Shown: positions 16,560 through 26,617, counted from the stretch's first letter. The stretch is 64,000 nucleotides of DNA from Leptotrichia sp. oral taxon 218 (GCF_018128225.1 NZ_CP072377.1:1550001-1614000); one strand, 5' to 3'. Program-made: numbers and translations. Notes: generated by a model not told the origin, from the sequence alone.

Positions 16560-17474
16560 ATGAAAAGAAAAAATTTATTGAAAATATTGGGATTATTGAT
16601 CTTAGTAGGAAATGTTGCAAATGCTGAATATTCTGGGAAATTTGAGAAAACTTATTCTAAAAATTCAGATTATAAAATGAAAATTACGAGTGTTAAAAGT
16701 GGAAAAAGTAAGAGAAATGTTTCAAAAATATTAAGTAATCAAGAAATTGATTTGAAACTTATTGAAAAAATTGGGGATTCAAATTATTTTAGAAATAAAA
16801 ATGGGATTTATTATAAAAGTGGAGAAAAAGTTTTGAAATTGGATGGAGTTGATAAAGATAGTTTTGAAGTTATGAAATTTGGAAATTATGGGAAAGATAA
16901 GAATAGTGTTTTTTATCATAATAGAAAATTGGATGGTGTTAAACCAATTGGATTTGAGGAACTGGATGAAAGATTTGCGACATATGAAGGTGTTCTTTTT
17001 AATAATGGAAAAAAAGTTGAGGGAGTGAGAAGAATTGAGAGTGGCGATATGGATATGAATGGTCTTGAAAGAATTAGAATTTCTGATCATTGGGATCTAG
17101 GGTACTCAAATTATTTCAAAAATAAAGATGGAATTTATTATGCGGGGAAAAGTAAATTTCTTAAATTGAACGGTGCAGATAAAGATAGCTTTAGTGTGAC
17201 TTTTAAAGGAAAATATGGAAAAGATAAAAACAGTGTCTATTATCAAGATAAAAAAATGGACGGTGTAAAACCAAGTGAATTTATAGAGTTAAATGATATT
17301 TTTGCAAAAGATCGAAATAATATTTATATTGATGGGAAAAAACTCGAGAATTTTGAGGCAAGAGATTTTTTGATTTTGGATGAAAAGAGATTCGAGTATA
17401 AAAATAAGAAATATTATTATGATAAAAAAAGTAAAACTGTTAAAGAAGATAAAGAAATTGGAAAAAGTTTTTAA
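16560..17474 (+). CDS. Secreted DKNYY-repeat protein (short paralogue)
   Basis: The protein has a signal peptide (KRKNLLKILGLLILVGNVANA) and about seven imperfect repeats built on K-D-K-N-x-V-Y-Y followed by G-x-K-L-x-G-V, the signature of the DKNYY family. The family function is unknown; the repeats suggest an extended beta structure outside the cytoplasm. ATG 16560 is preferred over 16554 by its ten-base distance from AAGGAG and by alignment with the paralogues at 17561 and 19202. It is the first of four related loci on this strand. Confidence 0.8.
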   Translation: MKRKNLLKILGLLILVGNVANAEYSGKFEKTYSKNSDYKMKITSVKSGKSKRNVSKILSNQEIDLKLIEKIGDSNYFRNKNGIYYKSGEKVLKLDGVDKDSFEVMKFGNYGKDKNSVFYHNRKLDGVKPIGFEELDERFATYEGVLFNNGKKVEGVRRIESGDMDMNGLERIRISDHWDLGYSNYFKNKDGIYYAGKSKFLKLNGADKDSFSVTFKGKYGKDKNSVYYQDKKMDGVKPSEFIELNDIFAKDRNNIYIDGKKLENFEARDFLILDEKRFEYKNKKYYYDKKSKTVKEDKEIGKSF

Positions 17475-17560
17475 AGTTATCAGACAGAACTAATTAAAGG
17501 ATCTTGAATAAATTTACCATTTTAAATAGAAAAAAAATTAAAAATGACAAGGAGCAAAAT

Positions 17561-18004
17561 ATGAAAAGAAAAAATTTATTAAAAATATTGATTTTATTTA
17601 TTTTAGCGGGAACTATTGCAAATGCTGAATATTTTAAGGAAAATGGAGAAGTTTATTATAAGATGCCATATTTTGAAATCAAGTCGAAAGTGAAAGGTGC
17701 AGATGCGAAGACTTTGGAGAATGTTGGAGAAGATAATATGGAAATAGCCGGCTATTTTGGGAAAGATAGCAAGAATACTTAAATAAGAAATCATATTTCT
17801 GGTTATTTAAAAAATTATCAAATGGTTGTAGCAACAGGCGATAGAATCTGTATTCAAAAGGCGAAAAAAAGTTTCTCACAGTTTCTTGATAAAATTGATC
17901 CTGAAATTAATGACATGAATATAGAAGATATTTTGAAAGATTTTGAAGATGAAATGGAAGAGGAAGATATGAAAGAAGAAGATGAACTGGAATTTTGGAA
18001 TTAA
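17561..18004 (+). pseudogene. Chimeric pseudogene: DKNYY N-terminus joined to a copy of the hscC tail
   Basis: Bases 17561-17780 nearly duplicate the first 220 bases of the gene at 19202 (signal peptide and first repeat). At 17781 the sequence switches to a copy of the hscC 3' end. A TAA lies at the junction (17780-17782). Beyond it the same frame stays open for 74 codons (IRNHISGYLKNYQMVVATGD…) to 18004, showing what the intact hscC tail looks like. AAGGAG precedes the ATG at 17561, so a 73-residue secreted fragment could be made. Confidence 0.8.
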
Positions 18005-18096
18005 AAAATAATTCTTAATTATGAAGAAAAATAATTAAATATTGAAATTTTAATAATTTTGAAATTACAAAAAATGAGGTAAAATATATTAAGAAA
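17781..18096 (+). repeat. Direct repeat, duplicate copy of 16175-16489
   Basis: The second copy of the hscC 3' end plus intergenic region. Its left edge is a sharp junction with DKNYY sequence, marking a recombination point. It keeps the un-shifted hscC frame. Confidence 0.85.
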
Positions 18097-18130
18097 AAAT
18101 AAAAATATTTAAAAAGAGGGAGTAATAAAA

Positions 18131-19108
18131 ATGTCAAATTTGAATAAAGAGATTGTTAATGAGATTTTAGAAAGAATAAAAGGGGATTTTTTGAAAGAAA
18201 TTAAAGAAAATAATGTGGAACTTAATATTAAGCCACTTCGTCATGCAAAACTTTTGGATAGAGAAGAAATTTCCTTGACAGAGAGTAAAGTGGGAGGATT
18301 TCCGTATATTCCGATTGGAGAAAGAGCACCGATGTTTTATGATGCGTTTTCAGATTGTGAAGATGATGAGGATGACGATGAAGATGGAAATGAAACAATG
18401 GCTCTGTTTGCTCAAATTAATTGTGAGGATTTAAAAGGACTTGAAAATTTTCCTGAAAAGGGGCTTATTCAAATTTATATGCAAGGGGATACAGATTTTG
18501 AAGTTTACAATGAAGATGACTTGAAAGTGATTTATTATGAAAATATTGGGGAACATTATAGCGAAGAAGAATTGAAGGAGATTTATAATCCAAAATTTGA
18601 TTGTGGAGATTTTCCTTTTGGAGAAACGCTTGGAAGAGAGATTGGGTATGCATTGGAATTTTCTTCGATGTACAATATTTCAGAAATAAGTGAAGAAAAA
18701 CAGAAAAAATATCTTGAGACAACTTTGGAAAAAATGAATTTAAAATTGTCGGAAAAAGAAAAGGAAGATATATTTTTAAAGGTAGAAGATGACATATTCT
18801 ATAATTTTAAGTGGAATGAGTATATTGATAAAAATATGGAAATAGTAGATGAAAAGGCGTGTGGAATTGATTCAAGAACGCATTGTGGCGGATATCCTGA
18901 TTTTTTTCAAGGATACGACCCTAGAGAAAAGGAAGGAGAAAAAGAAAAATACGATACGGTTCTTTTTCAGTTAGGAAGTGATTTGTCTAAAGATGGAGAT
19001 TGGAGAGCTTTAATTTTTGATGCTGGATTTGTGAACTTTTTTATTAACAGTGAAAAATTGAAAAATAAAGATTTTTCAGATATTTTTGTTGATGTTCAAT
19101 GTGGTTGA
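18131..19108 (+). CDS. YwqG-like DUF1963 family protein
   Basis: DUF1963 proteins are cytosolic and of unknown function. The hallmarks are SKVGGFPYIPIGERAP, the LFAQINCEDLKGLENFPEKGLIQIY block, DFPFGETLG, HCGGYPDFFQGYDPR and a closing LFQLGSD…WRALIFDAGFVNFFI. A strongly acidic stretch (SDCEDDEDDDEDGNE, about residues 76-90) sits between the first motifs. GAGGGAG precedes the ATG. It lies between two DKNYY loci. Confidence 0.8.
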   Translation: MSNLNKEIVNEILERIKGDFLKEIKENNVELNIKPLRHAKLLDREEISLTESKVGGFPYIPIGERAPMFYDAFSDCEDDEDDDEDGNETMALFAQINCEDLKGLENFPEKGLIQIYMQGDTDFEVYNEDDLKVIYYENIGEHYSEEELKEIYNPKFDCGDFPFGETLGREIGYALEFSSMYNISEISEEKQKKYLETTLEKMNLKLSEKEKEDIFLKVEDDIFYNFKWNEYIDKNMEIVDEKACGIDSRTHCGGYPDFFQGYDPREKEGEKEKYDTVLFQLGSDLSKDGDWRALIFDAGFVNFFINSEKLKNKDFSDIFVDVQCG

Positions 19109-19201
19109 TATTTTTGAATAACAAGGGAAATATGAGCATTTATCAAAAAGGATTTAGATAAATCTAACATTAAAATGAAAAATTAAAAATAAGGAGCGAA
19201 T

Positions 19202-22200
19202 ATGAAAACAAAAAATCTATTAAAAATATTGATTTTATTTATTTTAGCGGAAACTATTGCAAATGCTGAATATTTTAAGGAAAATGGAGAAGTTTATTAT
19301 AAGATGCCATATTTTGAAATTAAGTCAAAAGTGAAAGGTGCGGATGCGAAGACTTTGGAGAATGTTGGAGAAGATAATATGGAAATGGCTGGCTTTTTTG
19401 GAAAAGATAGCAAGAATACTTATTTTATTGGGAAAAAGATAAAAGATGTTTCACCTAAAGGATTTGAGATTTTGGATACAAAATATGTAAAAGATGATAA
19501 AAACTTGTATAAATTTGAAACTGATTCGCTTTCTTATTTTTCAAGTAATGAAATAAAAACGAAAAAAGTTTCGATTGATGGACTTGATGTGAAAAGTTTT
19601 AAGGTTTTAGAGAATAATAAAGATTCCTACTTCGACTATTATGTAGATAAAAGCAATGTTTATATTGATAAAGATAATTTGGAAAAAATAACAGGAGCGG
19701 ATAGAAATTCTTTTGAAATTTTAGGGTATTCTATTGCTAGAGATAAAAATAATGTCTATAAAAAAGGGGAAAAATTAGGAAATATAGATATTGCGAGTTT
19801 TAAATATTTTGATAATGGGATAGCGAAAGATAAGAATAGAGTTTTTTATATGGATGAGCGTAAAGATATTAAAAATGCGGATGCGAAAACTTTTGAGAGA
19901 ATGGGAGAAAGCTATTATTTTAGGGATAAAAATAATGTTTTTGCTTTAAAAAATGATTATCCTGACTCTAGTTATAATTTGGTTTTGGAAATGTCGAAAA
20001 ATATTGATAGAAGTAGTTTTGATATTTTGAATGCTGAATTTGGGAAAGATAAAAATGGCGTTTATCATTTTGGAGAAAAAATAGATGGAATTTCTTCGAA
20101 TAATGCTAAAGTTGTTGAAGAATTAGGAGATTACGATTATATTTTTCAAAGTGGCAATGATCATTACTTGGTAACTGTAAATGAAGGAAATTCATATGAC
20201 AAGTCAGATGATAATACAAAAGAAAAATTTAAAATAAAGAAAATAAATGGCTTGAATATTGATTATGACACATTTAAATATTTTGAAATATACGATTTGT
20301 ATAAAGATAAAAATAATTTTTATTATCATTCAGATAATGACTTGAAAAAAATTAAAAGTGATATTGATGTTAAAAGTGCTGAAAAAATGATTGAGTTGCG
20401 TGATTTTATAAAGGACAAAAATAATATTTATCATTTTTCTGATGGAAAACTTGAGAAAATTAATTTGAAAATTGATGTAAATAATTTAGAATATTTGGAT
20501 GATGGAAATTCTGTTTTTAGTAGTTATTTGAGAGATGGGAAAAATGTTTACTTTGTGAATGATGAAGATGGGAAAATAAAAATTGTGAAAAATGTTGATA
20601 AAAACACATTTAAAGTTGTAAACGGAAATTATGGAGTGGATAGTAAAAATGTTTATTATTTGGGAGAAAAACTGGATTTTATAGGATTAGATGGACTTAA
20701 AATTTTTAATGAGGGTTATTTGAAAGATAAGAAAAATGTTTATGAAATTTCTGTAAATGATAATGATAAAGTGAAAGTAAAACCGATTAAAAATCTTAAT
20801 ATTGATGTGGCAACTTTTGAAGATATTTTCGGCGGATTAAATTACAAAGATAAAAATTCAGTTTATTATGTTGATGAAAATAATGGAGAAGTTTCTTTGA
20901 AAATATTAAAAGGAGCAGATCCGGCTACATTTGAGTTTGGAGTTATTTCTAAAGATAAAAATAGTGTTTTTGTTGATAATCAGAAATTGGAAGGTGTGAG
21001 TTCTAAAGGATTTGAAGTATTGGCTGATTTGTTTAATTTTGTGAAGGATTATAAGAATGTTTATTATTTGGATAGAGAAAGTGATGGGATTACTTATAAA
21101 GTAAAAGTTTTAGATACAAAAGGAATTGATATTCCGAGTTTTGAATTTTTTGGATATTCTTATAACAAATATTTTAAAGATAAAGATAATATATATTTTT
21201 TGAATGATAAAGATGATAAAATGGAATTTGAAAAATTGGATGGTGCGAATCCGAAAACATTTGAAATTGTTGACGATTATTTTGCAAGAGATGATAAAAA
21301 TGTTTATATTTTGGGATATAAAGTAGATGGAATTGATCCAAAGACATTCGAAGCATTAAATTATGAAATGATAAAAGATAAAAATGGAGTGTATTTTTTG
21401 GAAAATATTTCAGAAGAAAATGAAAATTCAGAAATAAAAACTAAAAAGTTGAACTTAAAAGGATTGGATTTGAGAAGTTTTAAAAAAATTGATGATAGTG
21501 ATTATTATTTTAAAGATAAAAATAGTATTTACTACGAGGATTCTGGAAATTTACATAAAATAGAAAATGCTGACTTAAAAACATTCAAAGACTTGGATTA
21601 TAATTTTGCGAAAGATAAAAATAATATTTATTATAAAAATAAAAAATTGGATGGAATCGATGCTGCAAGTTTTGAAAAAATAGAATTTAATTTTATAAAA
21701 GATAAAAATGGACTTTATAAAATTGACGAAGATGAAGAAAAAAATGAGATAAAATTAATTCCACTCAATGAAAAAGTCAATCTTGAAAATTTTGAAGAAA
21801 TAGGTGGAAATTATTATAAAGACGATAAAAATCTCTATTATTTTGGAGAAAATGAGTTTAAGAAAATAGATGGATCAGATCCAAATTCATTTGAATATGA
21901 CAACGAAAATTATACTTTTATTGCAAAAGACAAAAATAATGTTTACTTTGACGGAGAAAAAGTAAAAGGAATAGATGTTAAGAGTGCTGAAGGAATAGAC
22001 GGGCTTTGGATAAAAGATAAAAATAGTGTGTTTTATCGAGGGAAGAAATTGGAGAAAATCAGTTCAAATAACTTTAACTATTTTGATGGCGGAATGTCGT
22101 ATGATATAATTTTAGTTGACAAAAACGGAGCTTACAAATTGTTGGAAAATGAAAATCAAAAAGATAAAATAATCCCACTTGATAGCAAAAATATTGACTT

Positions 22201-22438
22201 AAAAACTCTTGAAAGAATTGAATCTCCAATGGATAGTTCCAATTATTTTAAAGATAAAAATGGGGTTTATTTTTTGAATGGAGAAAAATTCGTGAAAATA
22301 AATGGAGCGGATATAGATACTTTTGAAGTGACAATGAGTGGAAAATATGGAAAAGATAGGAATAATGTTTATTTTGAAGGGAAGAAAATGGAAGGGGAGA
22401 ATCCGAAGAAGTTTGAGGAGGAGATGGAGATTAAATAA
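19202..22438 (+). CDS. Large secreted DKNYY-repeat protein
   Basis: The 1078-residue protein has a signal peptide (LLKILILFILAETIANA) followed by about 27 repeats of roughly 35-45 residues centred on K-D-K-N-x-V-Y-Y, alternating with I-D-x-x-S/T-F-E and G-E-K-I/L-x-G-I elements. This architecture belongs to the DKNYY family (function unknown). No membrane anchor or sorting signal is visible at the C-terminus, so it is probably periplasmic or released. AAGGAG precedes the ATG. Its first 220 bases are duplicated at 17561, and the repeats invite recombination. Confidence 0.85.
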   Translation: MKTKNLLKILILFILAETIANAEYFKENGEVYYKMPYFEIKSKVKGADAKTLENVGEDNMEMAGFFGKDSKNTYFIGKKIKDVSPKGFEILDTKYVKDDKNLYKFETDSLSYFSSNEIKTKKVSIDGLDVKSFKVLENNKDSYFDYYVDKSNVYIDKDNLEKITGADRNSFEILGYSIARDKNNVYKKGEKLGNIDIASFKYFDNGIAKDKNRVFYMDERKDIKNADAKTFERMGESYYFRDKNNVFALKNDYPDSSYNLVLEMSKNIDRSSFDILNAEFGKDKNGVYHFGEKIDGISSNNAKVVEELGDYDYIFQSGNDHYLVTVNEGNSYDKSDDNTKEKFKIKKINGLNIDYDTFKYFEIYDLYKDKNNFYYHSDNDLKKIKSDIDVKSAEKMIELRDFIKDKNNIYHFSDGKLEKINLKIDVNNLEYLDDGNSVFSSYLRDGKNVYFVNDEDGKIKIVKNVDKNTFKVVNGNYGVDSKNVYYLGEKLDFIGLDGLKIFNEGYLKDKKNVYEISVNDNDKVKVKPIKNLNIDVATFEDIFGGLNYKDKNSVYYVDENNGEVSLKILKGADPATFEFGVISKDKNSVFVDNQKLEGVSSKGFEVLADLFNFVKDYKNVYYLDRESDGITYKVKVLDTKGIDIPSFEFFGYSYNKYFKDKDNIYFLNDKDDKMEFEKLDGANPKTFEIVDDYFARDDKNVYILGYKVDGIDPKTFEALNYEMIKDKNGVYFLENISEENENSEIKTKKLNLKGLDLRSFKKIDDSDYYFKDKNSIYYEDSGNLHKIENADLKTFKDLDYNFAKDKNNIYYKNKKLDGIDAASFEKIEFNFIKDKNGLYKIDEDEEKNEIKLIPLNEKVNLENFEEIGGNYYKDDKNLYYFGENEFKKIDGSDPNSFEYDNENYTFIAKDKNNVYFDGEKVKGIDVKSAEGIDGLWIKDKNSVFYRGKKLEKISSNNFNYFDGGMSYDIILVDKNGAYKLLENENQKDKIIPLDSKNIDLKTLERIESPMDSSNYFKDKNGVYFLNGEKFVKINGADIDTFEVTMSGKYGKDRNNVYFEGKKMEGENPKKFEEEMEIK

Positions 22439-22492
22439 TAGGAATTGCTTTGTTTGAATTGCTAAATTTTGGAATAAAAAAGGAGAGTTATT

Positions 22493-24289
22493 GTGAACAT
22501 TAAAAGATATTTGTTAAAAATTCTGCTTTTACTTGTTTTGGTAGGGAGTGTTGCGAATGCAGATATTCTTGTGGTGCCTTTTTATGAAATTCATGAAAAA
22601 AGTGTGTACTATAGAACAGAAAATGGATTAGAAAAGTTGCAAAATGCAGATGCGAAAACTTTTGAAATTTTTAAAGAAAGCAGATCTTTTGGAAGGGATA
22701 AAAATAATGTTTACTATTTGGGAGATAAACTGAATAAAATAGATCCAAAAACTTTTGAAGTAGTTGAAGGATACTATATTACAATGTTCAAAGATAAAAA
22801 TGGAATTTATACTTTTGGAAAAAATTATGATAAATTAAAAATTATAAATTTTAAAGAAAATGGGATTGATATAGATTTTAATGATTTTAAAGTAATTTCA
22901 AGCGAAAATCCAACCATTTATAGAAATAAGAATGATGTTTATTTCCAAAAAGGCGGGAAAATTTATCCAATAAAAAATGTGGATGCGAAAACTTTTGAAA
23001 AAATAAACGGTCGTAGTTATCTTGATAATAAATATTATCGAGATAAAAATGATGTCTACTATTTTTCTAGTGACAAAATATTGAAACTAGAAAATGCAGA
23101 TAGAAACAGTGTTAATGAATTAAGTAAAAATATTTTAAGAGATAAAAATAATGTCTATTTTGAAAATCAACAAATAAAAGGTTTGGATGTTAATAGTTTT
23201 AAAGTTATTTATGAAAATAGAATATCAGAACCTGAAAATTTGATAAAAGATAAAAATGGTGTCTATTATATTGATGAAAATAAAAAAACTTTAATAAAAT
23301 TTAAAAATAATGAGATAGATATAGAAAGTTTTGGAATAGCAAATAAAATGTTGGATGATTATTTCAAGGATAAAAATAATGTCTATTATTTGGAGGATTA
23401 TAAACTTCATAGGTTAGATGATTTGGATATTGAGACTTATCAAAATATTTTTATGACAAGATACAAAAAGGATAAAAATAATTTGTACTTTAAATGGAAA
23501 AAAGTAAAAAATGTTAATCCCAATGATGTTGAAATAATTGAAAATGACTTCATTAAAATAAAAGATACATTATATGAAATTTCTAATTTTGAAGAAAAAG
23601 AAGTTGAAATATTACCTTTAGCAGTTGATGTAAAAAGCTTTGAATATATTGATAACAAGTACTATAAGGACAAAACTAACATTTATTATAATAAAAATGG
23701 AAAATTAAAAAAAATAGAAGATGTAAATTTCAAAAGTTTTGGAATACTAGAAGAAAATTCTTATTTTGGAAAAGATAAAAATAATATTTATTATAAAGGA
23801 GATAAATTAGAAAAAATAGATAGAAATAGTTTTAGAGTATTAAATGAATCTTACGATAATTCTATAATAAAAGATAAAAATGGAATTTACATATTAACTA
23901 AAGAGAGTAGCATAAAAATAATTAAAATTGATAAAAATATTAAGAATATTGATTTTAATAATTTTGAAGAAATTACAAATTATCCTTATGTTTTTAAAGA
24001 TAAAAATTCTGTTTATACTTTGAATACAGATGATGATAAAACAGTTACGGTTTTTAGTTTTGAAAAAAATGATTATAAACTAAATAAATTAAATAATATA
24101 AATCCTAAAAAATTTGATATGATAGAATTTAATTATTTTAAAGATGATAAAAATATTTTCTATTTTTCAGATAAAGAAAAAATAATGAAAAAAATTGAAA
24201 ATGCTGATGTTGAAAGTTTTGAAGTGCTAGATGACGATTATTCGAAAGATAAAAATAGTAAATATTATCATGGAGAAAGAATTAAGTAA
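22493..24289 (+). CDS. Secreted DKNYY-repeat protein (mid-size paralogue)
   Basis: The 598-residue protein has a signal peptide (MNIKRYLLKILLLLVLVGSV, ending in Ala-Asn-Ala) and about 14-15 DKNYY-type repeats (RDKNNVYYLG, KDKNGVYYID, KDKTNIYYNK). It starts with GTG, seven bases after AAAGGAGAG. It follows the large paralogue by 54 bases, so the two are likely co-transcribed tandem duplicates. Confidence 0.82.
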   Translation: MNIKRYLLKILLLLVLVGSVANADILVVPFYEIHEKSVYYRTENGLEKLQNADAKTFEIFKESRSFGRDKNNVYYLGDKLNKIDPKTFEVVEGYYITMFKDKNGIYTFGKNYDKLKIINFKENGIDIDFNDFKVISSENPTIYRNKNDVYFQKGGKIYPIKNVDAKTFEKINGRSYLDNKYYRDKNDVYYFSSDKILKLENADRNSVNELSKNILRDKNNVYFENQQIKGLDVNSFKVIYENRISEPENLIKDKNGVYYIDENKKTLIKFKNNEIDIESFGIANKMLDDYFKDKNNVYYLEDYKLHRLDDLDIETYQNIFMTRYKKDKNNLYFKWKKVKNVNPNDVEIIENDFIKIKDTLYEISNFEEKEVEILPLAVDVKSFEYIDNKYYKDKTNIYYNKNGKLKKIEDVNFKSFGILEENSYFGKDKNNIYYKGDKLEKIDRNSFRVLNESYDNSIIKDKNGIYILTKESSIKIIKIDKNIKNIDFNNFEEITNYPYVFKDKNSVYTLNTDDDKTVTVFSFEKNDYKLNKLNNINPKKFDMIEFNYFKDDKNIFYFSDKEKIMKKIENADVESFEVLDDDYSKDKNSKYYHGERIK

Positions 24290-24343
24290 AAATAGATATT
24301 AAAATTATTCAGATAACAAAATAAGAAGAAAGGAGAACCCGAT

Positions 24344-26038
24344 ATGAAGAACAGCAAAAAAACAAAACTGCCAATCGGAGTATCTAATTTTAAAGACATT
24401 ATTGAAAAAAATTACTATTATTTTGATAAAACAAAATTTATAGAAAATATTTTAGAAGATGGCTCTCAGGTGAAATTGTTTACTCGTCCTAGAAGATTTG
24501 GGAAAACATTGAATATGTCGATGCTTAAATACTTTTTTGATGTTAAGAATAAAGATGAGAACAGGAAACTGTTTGAAGGGCTGAATATTTCTAAAAGTGA
24601 GTATTTTGACATACAAGGGAATTTTCCTGTGATTTCGGTTTCGTTTAAGAAATATCAGGAAAAAGATTGGAAAAATGGATTTGATATGATTAAAGATATT
24701 ATTTCTGGCTTGTATGATGAATTTGAGTTTGTGAAGGAAAAACTCAGTGCAAGAAAAAAGAAAAAGTTTGATTCGATTTTGATGGAGGAAGCTAATCTTG
24801 CTAATTGGAAAAATTCGTTGGCAGATTTGTCAAATTATTTGTATGATTTTTATGGAAAAAAAGTGATTGTTTTAATAGATGAATATGACCAGCCGATAAT
24901 AAATTCCTATATTGAGGGATATTACGATGAAACTATTGATTTTTTCAAAAGTTTTTATGGTGCTGTTTTGAAGGATAATGAGTATCTTGAAATGGGAGTT
25001 ATGACTGGGATTTTGAGGGTTGCTAAGGAAAATATTTTTTCTGGGTTGAATAATTTAGAAGTTCATACAATTTTAGATGATGAGTTTACAGAATATTTTG
25101 GGATTATGGAAAACGAAGTGGAAAAATCAGTCGAAGATTTTGGTTTGGAGTATGAATTGAAAGATGTCCAAAAATGGTATAATGGTTATTTATTTGGAAA
25201 TAGACAAGTTTATAATCCGTGGTCTATTATCAATTTTTTAAAAAATGGAAAATTGAAACCTTATTGGGTAAACACAAGTGGAAATGGTCTTATTAAATTG
25301 TATTTGAAAAAGTTAAGAGACAGCATTTTTGATGATTTTACGAAACTTCTGGATAAAAAAAATATCTTAAAAATTATTAATGATAATATGACTTTTGGTA
25401 ATTTGGAAGCAAATTTTGAAAAAAATATTTGGAATTTATTTTTTCATAGCGGTTACTTGACTTTAGCAGAAAAATACAATGGAAATGATGTTTGTTTAAA
25501 AATACCAAATGAAGAGATATTAAAAATGTTTTCAGAAATGTTTATAGAAGTATACTTTGATAGTTATGAAAAATTTTTATATATGTCAGATTCTTTAAGA
25601 AATGGCGATATTTCAAATTTCAAAAAATATCTAAAAGAAATTTTATTGGAAAATACTGGAATATTTGATGTGAGTGGAACTTACAAAGAGCAATTTTATC
25701 ACGGATTGATGTTAGGATTAATTTTAATTTTGAAAAATGAATACGAAATTACATCGAATAATTTTGCGGGAAAAGGAAGATACGATTTACTTTTAAAACC
25801 TAAAAATATTTTGGAAGGAAAAGAAGGAATTATTATTGAATTGAAAATTATTAATGGGACAGAAAATTTAAGTAATAATAAAATTCATGAAAAACTTGAA
25901 AAGGAATGTGAAGTTGCGTTGAATCAAATTGATGAGAAAGGATATAGTTCTGTTTTGAAAAATGCTGGGATTGAGAAAGTTTTGAAAATTGGGATTGCAT
26001 TTTTGGGGAAAGAATTTGAGATGAAGTTTGAAAAATAG
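24344..26038 (+). CDS. AAA-ATPase-like protein with a PDDEXK-type C-terminal domain
   Basis: The N-terminal domain matches the AAA-ATPase-like family common in host-associated anaerobes: LPIGVSNFKDIIEKNYYYFDKT, then a P-loop variant FTRPRRFGKTLNMSML, then a Walker-B-like VIVLIDEYDQPII. The C-terminal 100 residues carry a nuclease-like core (GRYDLLLKP, then GIIIELKI, i.e. D…E-x-K). The cellular role is unknown. AAAGGAG precedes the ATG. A fragment of its 3' end recurs at 26536. Confidence 0.85.
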   Translation: MKNSKKTKLPIGVSNFKDIIEKNYYYFDKTKFIENILEDGSQVKLFTRPRRFGKTLNMSMLKYFFDVKNKDENRKLFEGLNISKSEYFDIQGNFPVISVSFKKYQEKDWKNGFDMIKDIISGLYDEFEFVKEKLSARKKKKFDSILMEEANLANWKNSLADLSNYLYDFYGKKVIVLIDEYDQPIINSYIEGYYDETIDFFKSFYGAVLKDNEYLEMGVMTGILRVAKENIFSGLNNLEVHTILDDEFTEYFGIMENEVEKSVEDFGLEYELKDVQKWYNGYLFGNRQVYNPWSIINFLKNGKLKPYWVNTSGNGLIKLYLKKLRDSIFDDFTKLLDKKNILKIINDNMTFGNLEANFEKNIWNLFFHSGYLTLAEKYNGNDVCLKIPNEEILKMFSEMFIEVYFDSYEKFLYMSDSLRNGDISNFKKYLKEILLENTGIFDVSGTYKEQFYHGLMLGLILILKNEYEITSNNFAGKGRYDLLLKPKNILEGKEGIIIELKIINGTENLSNNKIHEKLEKECEVALNQIDEKGYSSVLKNAGIEKVLKIGIAFLGKEFEMKFEK

Positions 26039-26141
26039 TTAAAAAATATAATATTATTGCTTTTCATAAAAAAATATTGTATAATTAACTTAATAAATGA
26101 AATAAAAAAACTTATATTCATTGTTAAAAAAAGGCCAATTT

Positions 26142-26172
26142 AAAGAGAGTTTTAAAGCTCTCTTTGTTTTTT
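26142..26172 (+). terminator. Terminator downstream of the AAA-ATPase-like gene
   Basis: AAAGAGAG and CTCTCTTT form an 8-bp stem with loop TTTTAAAG, followed by GTTTTTTAT. It is about 100 bases after the stop codon. Confidence 0.8.
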
Positions 26173-26373
26173 ATAAAATATAATTATTAATTTTCTTTTT
26201 AACCATAATAAAAATCTCCAAATATCATATATTTTATCATATATTATTTAGAGATTTACATAAAAAATTTTTTATACATCCTTTTAATAATGATATTTGA
26301 ATTCAAAATTAAATATCAATAAGTCTGTTTTATCAATTCAAATATTTCTCAAAATCCATTCAAATTTCTTTTC

Positions 26374-26488
26374 ATACTATTCCCCGTTTAAAAAGCGAAT
26401 ATTTATTTTCAAATAATTAAAATAAATATCAAGTTTAATCTGCTAAAAAGATTTACAACATATTCGTTATTTAAATGGGGTTTAGTAT
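26374..26488. repeat. 115-bp long palindromic element
   Basis: Two arms of about 28 bases (26374-26401 and 26461-26488) are near-complementary: ATACTA-tt-CCCC-g-TTTAAA-…-GAATA against TATTC-…-TTTAAA-t-GGGG-ttt-AGTAT. The centre is about 60 bases of AT-rich sequence. It could be a MITE or encode a long hairpin RNA. The rest of the gene-free stretch 26039-26600 shows only the terminator and the gene debris at 26536. Confidence 0.5.
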
Positions 26489-26535
26489 TACATTTGCTCC
26501 CTCTTTAATTTTAAATGATAAAATCCATAAAAATT

Positions 26536-26600
26536 TTGAAAATTGGGATTGCATTTTTTAAGGAAAAATGACGATTTTGCGAGGGATAAAAATAAAAAAA
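26536..26600 (+). pseudogene. Debris of AAA-ATPase-like and DKNYY genes
   Basis: TTTTGAAAATTGGGATTGCA copies the end of the 24344 gene (about 25981-26003). The nearby GCGAGGGATAAAAATAA resembles the F-A-R-D-K-N part of a DKNYY repeat. Neither has an open frame, so this is recombination debris. Confidence 0.45.
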
Positions 26601-26617
26601 TGATCTTTATTTCAGGA

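Noticed and set aside
17822-18004. 60-residue ORF as an independent gene
   Set aside because: It is the duplicated C-terminal tail of the Hsp70 gene, matching 16215-16397.
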